From Lachnospira eligens (GTDB lineage Bacteria > Bacillota > Clostridia > Lachnospirales > Lachnospiraceae), in assembly GCF_009680455.1 (NCBI RefSeq), contig NZ_WKRD01000001.1:310001-374000 (forward strand): a DNA stretch of 64,000 nt. The letters are read 5' to 3'. The position numbers and the translations under genes were made by a program. The notes beneath the pieces are model-generated. The model saw only the letters and a program-made list of their open reading frames with translations, was not told the origin of the DNA and did not search any database. This document shows positions 1 through 9,733 of this stretch, one piece after another; the first letter of the stretch is position 1; each line of letters begins with the position of its first letter.

Positions 1-52
1 CCAGAGAAAATATCATTTCTCTGTATTCATACATTTCCTTTAAATGTTTCAT
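1..52 (-). CDS. Start of an ABC-2 type polysaccharide export permease (partial)
   Basis: Only the first 17 codons are inside the window; the gene continues past the left edge. The ATG at 50-52 has a GGAGG ribosome site four bases upstream, and the peptide begins MKHLKEMYEYREMIFSL. From memory of the family, an amphipathic start with a YREMIFSL-like stretch is typical of Wzm/TagG permeases, which pair with an ATPase to export lipid-linked polysaccharide or teichoic acid. It starts 24 bases after the MBOAT stop, so it probably belongs to the same minus-strand operon. The call rests on 17 residues and on context. Confidence 0.5.
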   Translation of the reverse strand, partial: MKHLKEMYEYREMIFSL

Positions 53-76
53 AAATCCTCCATTTAATTATGGCTG

Positions 77-1675
77 TCAGAAATTCGCATATAAGAATCC
101 GCTTCCAGCATCACTTGCATATCCCAGAACAAATATTGCTACTATAAGACCATAATAAATAAGCCATCTTACAGCTATTGGCTTTGCTTCTACGGCAGCT
201 CTTATCTGTACTCCTCTTTCCTTCAGGATACTAATTATTAATACAACTATGCATCCGATTGCCAGAATTATGTAATCGGCCGGCTTTAAACCAATACTCT
301 TGAACATTACAGCGTTAAGCTGGTCAAATCTTAAGTCTGTAATCATTCGTTTTATCATTCTGACTGCAGAACCCATACCTGCTGCACTGCAATCGAATAC
401 CCATCCGATATTAACAAGTATAAATGTTCTTAATATCTGCACACACTGCCACCACTTCTTATGTGGGTTAATATGACATGCATGTAAGCATTTTTTATAA
501 AGTGGCTCTACAAGGTTACTGAATGCTATTATTATACCATTATACATACCATACATGATGTAACGCCATTCTGCTCCGTGCCATATACCTACTATAAAGA
601 ATATCAGAAGATTAGAAAGACATATAGGAAGCGTTTTGCCAACATGCTCACCAAGATGTTTCTTTCCCCACTTGCCAAACTTATTCATAGCCTTTGACAG
701 ACAGAATGGATAAAATACATAATCCTTCATCCATGTACCAAGTGTTATATGCCATCTTCTCCAGAATTCACCTATTGATTTACTGAAATATGGCTGTCTG
801 AAGTTCTCATCCATAGTTACACCAAAAAGCTGCGCAACACCGATTACTATATCAATACCACCTGAAAAATCCGCATATAACTGGATTGAATACATAAGCA
901 CCGCTATTATTGCCATTGCTCCACCGTATTCATCAGGCTTGTTGAATATCATTGCCACAAATACTCCAGCCCTGTCTGCAAGAATCATCTTCTTGAACAG
1001 TCCCCAGAATATTCTCTGAATACCAAACTGTATATTCTGAAGATTAAATGCATTACCTGCAAAAAGTGTTTTCTGCAGCTTATCAAATCTTCCAATAGGT
1101 CCCTGCATAATCTGAGGGAAGAACGATACAAAAAGACATATCCTGAATGGATTCCTTTCTGCTCTGTATTTCCCCTGATATATATCAATAACATAAGATA
1201 TTGACTGGAATGTAAAGAATGATAAACCAAGTGGCATCACATAATTGCTTAATGCATACACAGTCTTGTCAATTCCTATCTTATTAAGAACTGCTGTAAT
1301 ATTGCCTGTGATAAAACCACCATATTTTAATACTGCAAGTACTCCGAAATTAATAAGCATTGCTATTACAAGTATTATTCTCTTCTTATGCTTAACAGAA
1401 TTCTTAAGTTTCTTCTTCTGTTCCCTGTTAATCTCTGCCTTGTGTTCTTTCAGATATGCATCTGACTTATCCTGTATGTATTCCATTGCTAACGCCGCGA
1501 GATATATAACAAGCGATGCTGCAACCATGAAAAGACTATTCTTCACATTAAATGAAAAATAATACAGATAACTTAACACAAGTAACCACATCCATCTTAC
1601 TTTAGATGGAAGTACATAATATATAACTACTCCGATTAATATAAAAAACCAAAATAACGCTGTTGTAAATGACAT
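77..1675 (-). CDS. MBOAT family membrane O-acyltransferase (DltB/AlgI-like)
   Basis: A 532-residue polytopic membrane protein of the membrane-bound O-acyltransferase family, which moves acyl groups across the membrane onto extracellular polymers. The conserved FWRRWHITLG block sits near residue 305, and the catalytic histidine is His366 in the motif IWHGAEW. Length matches AlgI/DltB-type proteins. The start codon is one base from the stop of the upstream SGNH-like gene, so the two are translationally coupled. This is the usual acyltransferase plus secreted-esterase-fold pair that O-acetylates exopolysaccharide. The acceptor is probably the polymer made by this locus (inference). No dlt genes for D-alanylation are nearby, which argues against DltB itself. 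Confidence 0.9.
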   Translation of the reverse strand: MSFTTALFWFFILIGVVIYYVLPSKVRWMWLLVLSYLYYFSFNVKNSLFMVAASLVIYLAALAMEYIQDKSDAYLKEHKAEINREQKKKLKNSVKHKKRIILVIAMLINFGVLAVLKYGGFITGNITAVLNKIGIDKTVYALSNYVMPLGLSFFTFQSISYVIDIYQGKYRAERNPFRICLFVSFFPQIMQGPIGRFDKLQKTLFAGNAFNLQNIQFGIQRIFWGLFKKMILADRAGVFVAMIFNKPDEYGGAMAIIAVLMYSIQLYADFSGGIDIVIGVAQLFGVTMDENFRQPYFSKSIGEFWRRWHITLGTWMKDYVFYPFCLSKAMNKFGKWGKKHLGEHVGKTLPICLSNLLIFFIVGIWHGAEWRYIMYGMYNGIIIAFSNLVEPLYKKCLHACHINPHKKWWQCVQILRTFILVNIGWVFDCSAAGMGSAVRMIKRMITDLRFDQLNAVMFKSIGLKPADYIILAIGCIVVLIISILKERGVQIRAAVEAKPIAVRWLIYYGLIVAIFVLGYASDAGSGFLYANF

Positions 1676-1676
1676 T

Positions 1677-2762
1677 TTATTTCTCCACTACCCCGTACAG
1701 CCCTGCATCAGTATCATACATTTCCTGATATGAACTGTAGAAATATCTATTAATATCTTTAGTTCCCTGTTTATGTTCTTTAATAACTTTGCCAAGAAAT
1801 TCTGAATATTCTTTTGCAAATTCTCCATTCATATGTCCTTCTTTATCAACAAAGTCCGAATCTGTTCTTGGCAGTACATCCTGTCTTGCCATGTTGAAAT
1901 CATAATAGAAGATTCCATTCTCTGCCAGCAGATTATTTATTGTATTATGAACATTCTCCATATGAAGAGTACCTACACTGCTTGGAGTTATTGGAGATGT
2001 TACTGCGATAAGATCAATATTATTATCTCTGCAATATTTTATTATTTTCTTAATATACTTCAGAGGATAACCTGTAATTTGCTCTCTGCTTCTTACACTC
2101 CAGCTTTTTATAAGTTCTTTACCTGCCAGTTCTCCACTAACAGGCTTAATATAGAAATAGCCTCTTCCGGCATATGTTCCACCATCTACATCAAGTGAAT
2201 AAATATCCGCTTCTTTGTAACCTTTTGACAATTTCTGTTCAATATTATCTTTCATATTAGACGGAGTAAACGTACATGCCTGTCTTCTTGTGAAAACATT
2301 CCTTATCTCCATACGTTCCATGTTATCGTATATATATTGCCACTTTACATATGAACGCCAATCCATCTGACATTGAATAAACTGTTCAGTATAGAATCCT
2401 TCTTTAGGAGGATTGAAATAATACTGATAATCAATATCAAGAATAACCGTCTTAATATCATTAGTTCTGCATGTCTCTTCGAGTACATAATACGAATCTT
2501 TTACTGTTTCTCCCGGAATTGCCATATTAATCGAATATGTTCCCGCATTCTTATCAATCTGCTCCGGATCAGATGATGCCCTTGCATGTGATGCTCCGAT
2601 TACAACTGTATCATAATCAGTACCATTATCCTTAGCACACACATTTCTTAAAATGTAATTAACATAGCCTGTCTGTACGCAGGCAAAATCAATCACTCCC
2701 ATTATAGCTGCAAGTCCCGCTAAGAATATTACGCATCTTATTATTGGTTTAAATTTTTTCAT
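1677..2762 (-). CDS. SGNH/AlgX-like membrane-anchored O-acetylation partner
   Basis: A 361-residue protein with one N-terminal membrane segment (about residues 9-28) and an extracytoplasmic SGNH-hydrolase-like domain. The nucleophile block is GASHA, with Ser58 and His59. A late acidic/His segment (DKEGHMNGEF) fits the catalytic Asp-x-x-His region of the fold. AlgJ/AlgX-like and DltD-like proteins of this type receive the acyl group from an MBOAT partner and place it on polysaccharide. The MBOAT gene follows after one base. The ribosome site AGAAGG precedes ATG 2760-2762. The fold is inferred from short motifs, so the substrate is open. Confidence 0.75.
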   Translation of the reverse strand: MKKFKPIIRCVIFLAGLAAIMGVIDFACVQTGYVNYILRNVCAKDNGTDYDTVVIGASHARASSDPEQIDKNAGTYSINMAIPGETVKDSYYVLEETCRTNDIKTVILDIDYQYYFNPPKEGFYTEQFIQCQMDWRSYVKWQYIYDNMERMEIRNVFTRRQACTFTPSNMKDNIEQKLSKGYKEADIYSLDVDGGTYAGRGYFYIKPVSGELAGKELIKSWSVRSREQITGYPLKYIKKIIKYCRDNNIDLIAVTSPITPSSVGTLHMENVHNTINNLLAENGIFYYDFNMARQDVLPRTDSDFVDKEGHMNGEFAKEYSEFLGKVIKEHKQGTKDINRYFYSSYQEMYDTDAGLYGVVEK

Positions 2763-2831
2763 AACTACCTTCTATATATCATCTTTTTACAAAATATCGA
2801 TTACTGATAATATTACGCATCCGTTACCTTG

Positions 2832-4127
2832 TCAATCAGCTTTTTCATGTATTTTTCTTAACCTCTCACTGACAATATCCGCAGAACGCTTGTACGCCAG
2901 ATGTTCCCTGGCATATTTCTGACCATTCCCAGCAATTCTTTCGTAGAAATCCTTATCCTCATAAAGCCTTCTCATATAGTCTGCTGCCTCATCAACATGT
3001 GCATCAGCCCATACATTGCCCTTCTTGAACGGCTCATAGTCCTTATCAAGCTCTATCATGTCGTAACCGACCATGCATGCTGTATCACTGTTCATAAACT
3101 CTGTATTGCCTGACCAGTCAGTTGCAATAACAGGTGTACCAACATACATTGACTCAGCCATAACAAGTCCGAAGCCTTCTGAACGGTGGAGCGAAACATA
3201 CACATCAACATCAGCAAGAAGTGTATTAACCTCACATCTTCCCATATGACCGCACATATAATAAATGTTATTGCAGTCCTCTATTACAGAACCAATAATC
3301 TTTTCATCTTCTGCAGATAATTCTGCCTCACTTATCTTAATAACAAGTCCGACATCCTTGTATTTTTCTTTCATCTGTTCATCTTTGCAGAATGCTTCTT
3401 TAAATGCTTTAATAGCGGCAAGCGGATTCTTTCTTTCCATAACGCTTCCACTGTTATACATTACAAGGAATAAGAACTTATCTTCCGGCAGATTAAAATG
3501 CTTTCTATCAAACTTCACAATATCTGTCTCAGGTGCAACACAGTGTGGGACTGTTATCACAGGCTTGTCTGTATATTTCTTCAAAGTATTCGTAACAAAA
3601 TCAGACGGTGTCCAGACTTCATCAACAAGCTTGAATGCCGGAAGCCACTCTTCTGGAAATGTCTCCAGCTCCCATGCCCAGTATCCTATGTTATATCTGT
3701 AATCCCATACTTCTTTTCCAAGGCTTAAATATGCTACCATGAATTCACTTGCATTAACATGAATAATATTCACATCAAAAGGAAGCTCCTCTGTGAGTCT
3801 GTCATCATACGTATCATTGCTTCTTGAACCTCCTGGTGGAACAAAGAAATCCCTTATAACATGAGGTTCTTTATTCTCATCAAGCAGCCTGCACATAATT
3901 CTTGCGCTTTGTCCAAGTCCATTATCTCCCTTAATATTACCTATTATATTGGCACCACATTTGTATCTTCCTGCCTCATATTTTTCAATAGAATCAGCCG
4001 ACAGCTTGTCTGTGGCATTATTAATTATCCCTGCTTTCATCTTACTTAAAAGCTTCATAGGAATAATCTTTGTCAGCACCGGTCTCAATGCTTCTCCCGT
4101 ATTAAGAAAAAATTTTGATAAACCCAT
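2832..4127 (-). CDS. Glycosyltransferase family 4
   Basis: A 431-residue GT-B fold glycosyltransferase that probably adds a sugar to the lipid-linked repeat unit on the cytoplasmic face. The C-terminal half has the family nucleotide-sugar signature EGFGLVMAE (E-x7-E) followed by GTPVIATDWSGN. The N-terminal acceptor domain carries a GDNGLGQSAR segment, where GT4 enzymes have their Gly-rich loop. The start is supported by TGAGG ahead of ATG 4125-4127. It lies 15 bases downstream of another GT4 gene, so they are co-transcribed. Donor and linkage cannot be read from the sequence. Confidence 0.88.
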   Translation of the reverse strand: MGLSKFFLNTGEALRPVLTKIIPMKLLSKMKAGIINNATDKLSADSIEKYEAGRYKCGANIIGNIKGDNGLGQSARIMCRLLDENKEPHVIRDFFVPPGGSRSNDTYDDRLTEELPFDVNIIHVNASEFMVAYLSLGKEVWDYRYNIGYWAWELETFPEEWLPAFKLVDEVWTPSDFVTNTLKKYTDKPVITVPHCVAPETDIVKFDRKHFNLPEDKFLFLVMYNSGSVMERKNPLAAIKAFKEAFCKDEQMKEKYKDVGLVIKISEAELSAEDEKIIGSVIEDCNNIYYMCGHMGRCEVNTLLADVDVYVSLHRSEGFGLVMAESMYVGTPVIATDWSGNTEFMNSDTACMVGYDMIELDKDYEPFKKGNVWADAHVDEAADYMRRLYEDKDFYERIAGNGQKYAREHLAYKRSADIVSERLRKIHEKAD

Positions 4128-4142
4128 ATAAACCTCAACATT

Positions 4143-5264
4143 CTATCTGTTATTCATCTGGCTGTTAATAAAGTCTCTCACCATACCACCAAGTCTTTCC
4201 GGTGTATACTTGTCCAACGCATGTCTGTATGCATTCTCATCAACAAGTCCAGAATTAATCTTCTTATCTATATTCTTCATTCCATTCACAAGACTTATAA
4301 CCTTATCATCATCATCACCGGCAAGACTGAATCTTTCCACACAGTCACCTACTACCTCGTCAAATATTTTAAGATTACTTGCAAGTATTGGCTTATTATG
4401 CTTCATTACCTCTAATATAGGCATTCCGAAGCCTTCTGCCATAGAAGGAAACACAAAGCATGAACAATTGTTATACAAGTCATATCTTGTAGTGTGTGAT
4501 ACATAACCAAGATAAGTAAGACCTTCAACCTCTGTAAGTGCAGTCTCAAGAAGCTGCTCAATATCATCCTCCTGCATCTTACCGGCAAGAATAAGAGGTC
4601 TTGTTCCGCCTTCTTCCCTGTATCTTCTGTACGCTTTAACAAGGATATCAACGCCCTTACGCTTCTCCATATTACCTACATACAAGAAATAATTCTCATC
4701 CTTAGGCGGTACATATCTTGTAAGCGGATTAGATATAATGTAGGCATTGCAGCTTGGAATCTTCTTAGCCTTTGGAAAATACATCTCTGTGTCGTCCTTA
4801 GTCTGCTCCGAATTATACAGAATCATATCTGTATGTCTTAAAGTCACGCCAAGATTAAACTTAAAATAATAGCTGTATATTTTTCCAAAGTATCTTACAT
4901 ACTGAATAGGAAACATATCGTGTATTGTGATAAGTGTCTTAAAGCTTCCACCGAGATTAATAGGAATAATCGAATTAACCTCCCAGAATATATCCGGCCT
5001 CACCTGCTTTAATTCTTTCTTAATAAATGCAAAATATGCATACACACCCGCACTTCTATATACAGGCTTTCCCCATTCAATAACCTTGATTCCTCTAGCC
5101 TCAAATCTCTTAATATATTCACTCTCTTTAACATCTGTAAAAAGAATCCATTCAAATTCATCATATGTTATGAGCTGTTCTAAGAAGTCATTAAGATACA
5201 TGCCCACACCGCTTGGTCTGCTGCCTAAAGTTCTTGCATCAACAGCAATCTTTAATTTCTTCAT
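4143..5264 (-). CDS. Glycosyltransferase family 4 (mannosyl/rhamnosyltransferase-like)
   Basis: A 373-residue GT4 enzyme. The N-terminus KIAVDARTLGSRPSGVG is the classic GT4 start with its Gly-rich loop, and the C-terminal EGFGMPILE (E-x7-E) binds the nucleotide sugar. I chose the ATG at 5262-5264 because the family begins right at KLKIAVDAR; an upstream in-frame ATG at 5300 would add 12 unrelated residues, and neither start has a strong ribosome site. It is the first gene of the left minus-strand group (GT4, GT4, SGNH, MBOAT, permease). Because rmlABDC lies close by, dTDP-rhamnose is one possible donor, but this is inference. Confidence 0.87.
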   Translation of the reverse strand: MKKLKIAVDARTLGSRPSGVGMYLNDFLEQLITYDEFEWILFTDVKESEYIKRFEARGIKVIEWGKPVYRSAGVYAYFAFIKKELKQVRPDIFWEVNSIIPINLGGSFKTLITIHDMFPIQYVRYFGKIYSYYFKFNLGVTLRHTDMILYNSEQTKDDTEMYFPKAKKIPSCNAYIISNPLTRYVPPKDENYFLYVGNMEKRKGVDILVKAYRRYREEGGTRPLILAGKMQEDDIEQLLETALTEVEGLTYLGYVSHTTRYDLYNNCSCFVFPSMAEGFGMPILEVMKHNKPILASNLKIFDEVVGDCVERFSLAGDDDDKVISLVNGMKNIDKKINSGLVDENAYRHALDKYTPERLGGMVRDFINSQMNNR

Positions 5265-5398
5265 AACTGTATTCTCTGCCCCCAATAAATAATCTTTCAT
5301 TCTATCAGAGTATTTCCATAATATGCATGTTCAAACTACCCCTGTAACAAAACATGTTTCTTTTGATTTTACCATATTATAGATATAATTGCTATACA

Positions 5399-6643
5399 TT
5401 ATTTTCTACACACAAATACACCAGCCTCTTTGGTTATTGTCATAGGTTTCACAAGCTTTTTCTCTACATATTTTTTAAAATCTGTATACTTATCCACAAG
5501 GTACTCTTTCTGATTGCCATGACATGATAGTATATAATCTACCAGCGGTTCTGCTTCATCAACAACAAGCGCATCTTTATAATCTCTTCTCTCAACATCT
5601 GAAAAATGTTTTTTTAATATCTTATCTCCATTATCAAGTCCGAATTTTTCAAAAAGCTTATCTGCTTCAAGTGCAATTCTCTTATCGTATCCCGACACAA
5701 GGCGGCTTATCTCCTGCATATGCCTGCTGCCATATGTACTGCACACAAGCACTCCTCCAGGCTTTAACACCCTCACAATTTCATCAAGTGCCTTATTGAC
5801 ATTTTTACAATAAAACAGCACATGATTAGCAATCACCAGATCATACGATTCATCTTTTGCCCCTGTCTTTTCGCATGAAGCCACTCTGAACCTGAATGAC
5901 ACATCAATATCTCTTTCCTTCCAGCTCTCTGTTGCTTTTTTTATATTTCTTCTCGCATCACTTATCATGCCTTCTGATATATCTGTAAGCTCTATATATA
6001 TGTTTTTTTTCTTCCCTGAAAATTCATTTCTCTTTCCTGTCATGGCAAGCTGACCTATATTGTCAACCCACAATGTTCCATCACCACACCCAATCTCAAG
6101 AATTCTCATCCCCTTAACAATACCACACTGCTCATATACCCACGGAAACCATCCCTGTTTATTAACTGAAAACCTGTTATGAAGATTAATTCTTGCAGAT
6201 ATATTTCCAGCATTAATGTACTGATTCTTCATGCTGTCTTCCATATTAGTAAGATGGATAATCTCCAGCATATTACTCCAGTCAACTCCTTTTCCCTCTT
6301 TAATAGAGTCTTCTGTTTCTTCAATAGCTTTACATACAAGCTGCATCTGTGCAATCTTGTCCTGTATCATTCGCTTTTGAAGTTCAAGTGAATTCTTTAG
6401 CACATGATAATCTGAATCACCAATTGTCATATTTCTTATATCGTCCAGTGTAAATCCAAGATATTTAAGCAATAATATCTGCTGTAACCTTGTAAAATCT
6501 GAATCCGTATAAAATCTCACTCCCTCATCAGTAAGAAGTGACGGCTTTAATATGTTCTGCTGGTCATAATATCTTATAGTCCTTACTGAAACATTTGATT
6601 TCTTCGCAAATTCGCCTGAAGAATAATACCCGTCTTTATGCAT
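5399..6643 (-). CDS. MerR family regulator fused to a SAM-dependent methyltransferase
   Basis: A 414-residue fusion. Residues 7-75 are a MerR winged helix-turn-helix (YSSGEFAKKSNVSVRTIRYY), and residues about 78-118 are the usual helical linker. From about residue 160 a class I methyltransferase domain follows, with motif I ILEIGCGDG at 181-189, an acidic loop LTDIS, NHVLFYC and LKPGGVLVCST. The effector-binding domain of ordinary MerR proteins is thus replaced by an enzyme fold, which could sense S-adenosylmethionine or methylate a ligand (inference). It diverges from rmlA, with a MerR-type operator between them. On its own strand a TAGACA/TATAAT promoter with a 16-bp spacer (6704-6731) puts the operator at its transcription start, so autoregulation is likely. 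Confidence 0.85.
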   Translation of the reverse strand: MHKDGYYSSGEFAKKSNVSVRTIRYYDQQNILKPSLLTDEGVRFYTDSDFTRLQQILLLKYLGFTLDDIRNMTIGDSDYHVLKNSLELQKRMIQDKIAQMQLVCKAIEETEDSIKEGKGVDWSNMLEIIHLTNMEDSMKNQYINAGNISARINLHNRFSVNKQGWFPWVYEQCGIVKGMRILEIGCGDGTLWVDNIGQLAMTGKRNEFSGKKKNIYIELTDISEGMISDARRNIKKATESWKERDIDVSFRFRVASCEKTGAKDESYDLVIANHVLFYCKNVNKALDEIVRVLKPGGVLVCSTYGSRHMQEISRLVSGYDKRIALEADKLFEKFGLDNGDKILKKHFSDVERRDYKDALVVDEAEPLVDYILSCHGNQKEYLVDKYTDFKKYVEKKLVKPMTITKEAGVFVCRK

Positions 6644-6677
6644 ATATTACTCCTTGTAAAAATTTTTCAAAAAACAC

Positions 6678-6708
6678 TTGAAGGTGACGTTACGTCATCT
6701 TTTATTAT
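6678..6708 (+). promoter_or_regulatory. MerR-type promoter with 19-bp spacer and dyad operator upstream of rmlA
   Basis: The -35 element TTGAAG (6678-6683) and -10 element TATTAT (6703-6708) are separated by 19 bases, the overlong spacer typical of MerR-activated promoters. The spacer holds the dyad TGACG-TTA-CGTCA (6685-6697), extended by AAG (6681-6683) and CTT (6699-6701). The minus-strand -10 TATAAT of the MerR-methyltransferase gene overlaps the same bases (6704-6709). Spacing and symmetry are read directly; binding by the adjacent regulator is inference. Confidence 0.7.
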
Positions 6709-6778
6709 ATACCTGACTTAAAAAATGTCTACTTGAAAATTAACATAACATTTTAACAAACAAGGAGGAACTTCAATT

Positions 6779-7678
6779 ATGAAGGGTATTATTTTAGCTG
6801 GTGGTTCTGGCACACGCCTTTACCCACTCACAATGGTAACTAGTAAACAGCTTCTTCCAATCTATGATAAGCCAATGATTTATTATCCACTCTCAGTTCT
6901 TATGAGTGCTGGAATCAGAGATATTCTTATCATCTCTACGCCACAGGATACTCCAAGATTCAAAGAGCTTTTAAAGGATGGAAGCCAGTTCGGTGTCAAC
7001 CTTACTTACGCTGTACAGCCAAGCCCGGACGGACTTGCACAGGCATTTATTATCGGTGAGGAATTCATCGGTGATGACACTGTTGCCATGGTTCTTGGTG
7101 ATAATATATTTGCAGGTCACGGTCTTAAGAAAAGACTTAAGGCAGCTGTTGAGAATGCTGAATCAGGAAAGGGTGCAACAGTATTTGGCTACTATGTTGA
7201 TGATCCTGAAAGATTTGGTATTGTTGAATTTAATAATGAAGGAAAGGCTGTCTCTATCGAAGAAAAGCCAGCGCAGCCTAAGAGCAACTACTGTGTAACA
7301 GGTCTTTACTTCTACGACAACAAGGTTGTTGAATACGCTAAGAACTTAAAGCCATCTGCAAGAGGCGAGCTTGAGATTACTGATCTTAACCGTATCTACT
7401 TAGAGAAGGGTACTTTAAATGTAGAGCTTCTCGGTCAGGGATTTACATGGCTTGATACAGGAACACATGAAAGCCTTGTAGAAGCTACTAACTTTGTTAA
7501 GACTGTTGAGACTCATCAGCACAGAAAGATTGCATGTCTTGAAGAAATTGCTTACTTAAACGGCTGGATTAACAAAGATGACGTCCTCAAGGTATATGAA
7601 GTATTAAAGAAGAACCAGTATGGTCAGTACTTAAAGGATGTCTTAGACGGCAAATATGTCGACAAGCTTCATGAATAA
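6779..7678 (+). CDS. rmlA: Glucose-1-phosphate thymidylyltransferase
   Basis: A 299-residue enzyme that makes dTDP-glucose from dTTP and glucose-1-phosphate, the first step of dTDP-L-rhamnose synthesis. The nucleotide-binding signature [11 protein letters not shown] is at residues 8-18, followed by [17 protein letters not shown], which is diagnostic for RmlA. Length is normal for the family. An AGGAGG ribosome site lies ahead of ATG 6779. It is first of four genes in the order A-B-D-C, separated by short gaps each with its own ribosome site. Transcription probably starts from the 19-bp-spacer promoter just upstream, which points to control by the divergent MerR fusion. Confidence 0.97.
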   Translation: MKGIILAGGSGTRLYPLTMVTSKQLLPIYDKPMIYYPLSVLMSAGIRDILIISTPQDTPRFKELLKDGSQFGVNLTYAVQPSPDGLAQAFIIGEEFIGDDTVAMVLGDNIFAGHGLKKRLKAAVENAESGKGATVFGYYVDDPERFGIVEFNNEGKAVSIEEKPAQPKSNYCVTGLYFYDNKVVEYAKNLKPSARGELEITDLNRIYLEKGTLNVELLGQGFTWLDTGTHESLVEATNFVKTVETHQHRKIACLEEIAYLNGWINKDDVLKVYEVLKKNQYGQYLKDVLDGKYVDKLHE

Positions 7679-7743
7679 TTAAGTACATTTAGTTAAAACA
7701 TTTTTCATATAAGAACACATTTTAAATATTAAGGAGATTAATT

Positions 7744-8763
7744 ATGACAATTATTGTTACCGGTGGAGCCGGATTTATCGGAAGTAACTTTATATTTCAC
7801 ATGTTAAACAAATACCCAGACTACAGAATCATCTGTCTTGACTGCCTCACATATGCAGGTAATCTTTCAACTCTTGAGCCTGTTATGTCTAACCCTAACT
7901 TCAGATTCGTTAAGGAAAGCATCACAGACCGCGAAGCTGTTTACAAGCTTTTCGAAGAAGAGCATCCAGATATGGTTGTAAACTTCGCTGCTGAATCACA
8001 CGTTGACCGTTCTATCGAGAACCCGGAAGTTTTCCTTACAACTAATATTCTTGGTACACAGGTTCTTATGGATGCCTGCAGAAAGTACGGTATTCAGAGA
8101 TACCATCAGGTATCTACTGATGAAGTATACGGCGATCTTCCACTTGACAGACCTGACCTTTTCTTCACAGAAGAGACACCAATCCATACATCAAGCCCAT
8201 ACAGCTCATCAAAGGCTGGCGCAGACTTACTTGTTCTTGCTTACCACAGAACTTATGGACTTCCTGTTACTATTTCAAGATGCTCTAATAACTATGGACC
8301 ATACCACTTCCCAGAGAAGCTTATCCCTCTTATGATTGCTAATGCTCTTAACGATAAGCCACTTCCAGTTTATGGCGAAGGTCTTAACGTTCGTGACTGG
8401 CTCTATGTTGAGGATCACTGCAAGGCTATCGACCTTATCATCCACAAGGGACGTGTTGGTGAAGTATACAATGTTGGTGGACACAACGAGAAGAGAAATA
8501 TTGATATCGTTAAGCTTATCTGCAAGGAGCTTGGCAAGCCTGAATCACTTATCGTTCATGTAGGTGACAGAAAGGGACATGATATGCGTTACGCTATCGA
8601 CCCAACTAAGATTCACAATGAATTAGGATGGCTTCCAGAAACTAAGTTTGAAGACGGTATCAAGAAGACAATTCAGTGGTATCTTGATAATAAGGAATGG
8701 TGGGAGACAATCATTTCTGGCGAATATCAGAACTACTATGAGAAAATGTATAGCAACCGCTAA
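7744..8763 (+). CDS. rmlB: dTDP-glucose 4,6-dehydratase
   Basis: A 339-residue short-chain dehydrogenase/reductase that converts dTDP-glucose to dTDP-4-keto-6-deoxyglucose. The NAD-binding GGAGFIGSNF is at the N-terminus, the catalytic triad is marked by STDEVYGD and YSSSKAGAD, and RCSNNYGPYHFPEKLIP is typical of RmlB. It follows rmlA after 65 bases, with a GGAG ribosome site. Second enzyme of the rhamnose pathway, cytoplasmic. Confidence 0.97.
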   Translation: MTIIVTGGAGFIGSNFIFHMLNKYPDYRIICLDCLTYAGNLSTLEPVMSNPNFRFVKESITDREAVYKLFEEEHPDMVVNFAAESHVDRSIENPEVFLTTNILGTQVLMDACRKYGIQRYHQVSTDEVYGDLPLDRPDLFFTEETPIHTSSPYSSSKAGADLLVLAYHRTYGLPVTISRCSNNYGPYHFPEKLIPLMIANALNDKPLPVYGEGLNVRDWLYVEDHCKAIDLIIHKGRVGEVYNVGGHNEKRNIDIVKLICKELGKPESLIVHVGDRKGHDMRYAIDPTKIHNELGWLPETKFEDGIKKTIQWYLDNKEWWETIISGEYQNYYEKMYSNR

Positions 8764-8794
8764 TTAACACATTTATTCTGTAAGGAGATTTGAC

Positions 8795-9712
8795 ATGAAG
8801 ATATTAGTTACCGGCGTTGGCGGTCAGCTTGGCCACGACGTTATGAATGAACTGATAGGCAGAGGTCATACAGGCGTTGGCAGCGACATCGCACCTGAAT
8901 ATTCAGGAGTTGCTGATGGAAGCGCTGTCACAACAGCCGAATATGTACCTATGGATATAACTGATGCTGCCCAGGTTTCTGAAGTTATCACTAAGGTTTC
9001 ACCTGATGTTGTAATTCACTGCGCAGCATGGACAGCCGTTGACGCTGCTGAAGATGATGATAAGAAAGCCAAGGTTAAGGCTATCAATGCGGATGGTACT
9101 CAGAATATTGCCAATGTCTGCAAACAGCTTGACTGCAAGATGGTATACATCAGTACTGATTATGTATTTGATGGTCAGGGTGAAACACCTTGGGAACCAG
9201 ACTGCAAGGACTACAAGCCTCTTAATGTATATGGAGAGACTAAGCTTGCCGGAGAACTTGCTGTTTCTAACACTCTTGACAAATACTTTATCGTGCGTAT
9301 TGCATGGGTATTTGGTGTTAATGGAAAGAACTTTATTAAGACTATGCTTAATGTAGGAAAGACTCATGACGAGGTTCGTGTTGTCAACGACCAAATTGGT
9401 ACACCAACTTACACATTAGATCTTGCAAGACTTCTTGTTGATATGGTTGAAACTGACAAATACGGTTATTACCATGCAACTAATGAAGGTGGATACATTT
9501 CATGGTATGACTTTACTAAGGAAATCTATGCACAGGCAGGTCTTTCTACTAAGGTTACACCTGTAACTACTGCTGAATACGGCATTTCTAAAGCTGCAAG
9601 ACCTTTTAACAGCCGTTTAGATAAGAGCAAACTTACTGCTAACGGATTCACTCCGCTTCCAACATGGCAGGATGCTCTTCACAGATTCTTAAAGGAAATC
9701 GGTGAGATTTAA
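8795..9712 (+). CDS. rmlD: dTDP-4-dehydrorhamnose reductase
   Basis: A 305-residue reductase for the last step to dTDP-L-rhamnose. GVGGQLGHDV binds NAD(P)H, STDYVFDG and YGETKLAGE give the Thr/Tyr/Lys catalytic residues, and WVFG follows as expected. It comes before rmlC here, so the operon is ordered A-B-D-C. An AAGGAG ribosome site precedes ATG 8795. About residues 40-50 (GVADGSAVTTAE) carry an insertion relative to short RmlD proteins, as in many clostridial versions (recalled, not aligned). Confidence 0.95.
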   Translation: MKILVTGVGGQLGHDVMNELIGRGHTGVGSDIAPEYSGVADGSAVTTAEYVPMDITDAAQVSEVITKVSPDVVIHCAAWTAVDAAEDDDKKAKVKAINADGTQNIANVCKQLDCKMVYISTDYVFDGQGETPWEPDCKDYKPLNVYGETKLAGELAVSNTLDKYFIVRIAWVFGVNGKNFIKTMLNVGKTHDEVRVVNDQIGTPTYTLDLARLLVDMVETDKYGYYHATNEGGYISWYDFTKEIYAQAGLSTKVTPVTTAEYGISKAARPFNSRLDKSKLTANGFTPLPTWQDALHRFLKEIGEI

Positions 9713-9733
9713 TATTTCAAAGGAGATTTTATC

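Noticed and set aside
77..2762. dlt operon for D-alanylation of teichoic acid
   Set aside because: DltA and DltC are missing and the pair sits among polysaccharide glycosyltransferases, so a general O-acylation pair fits better.
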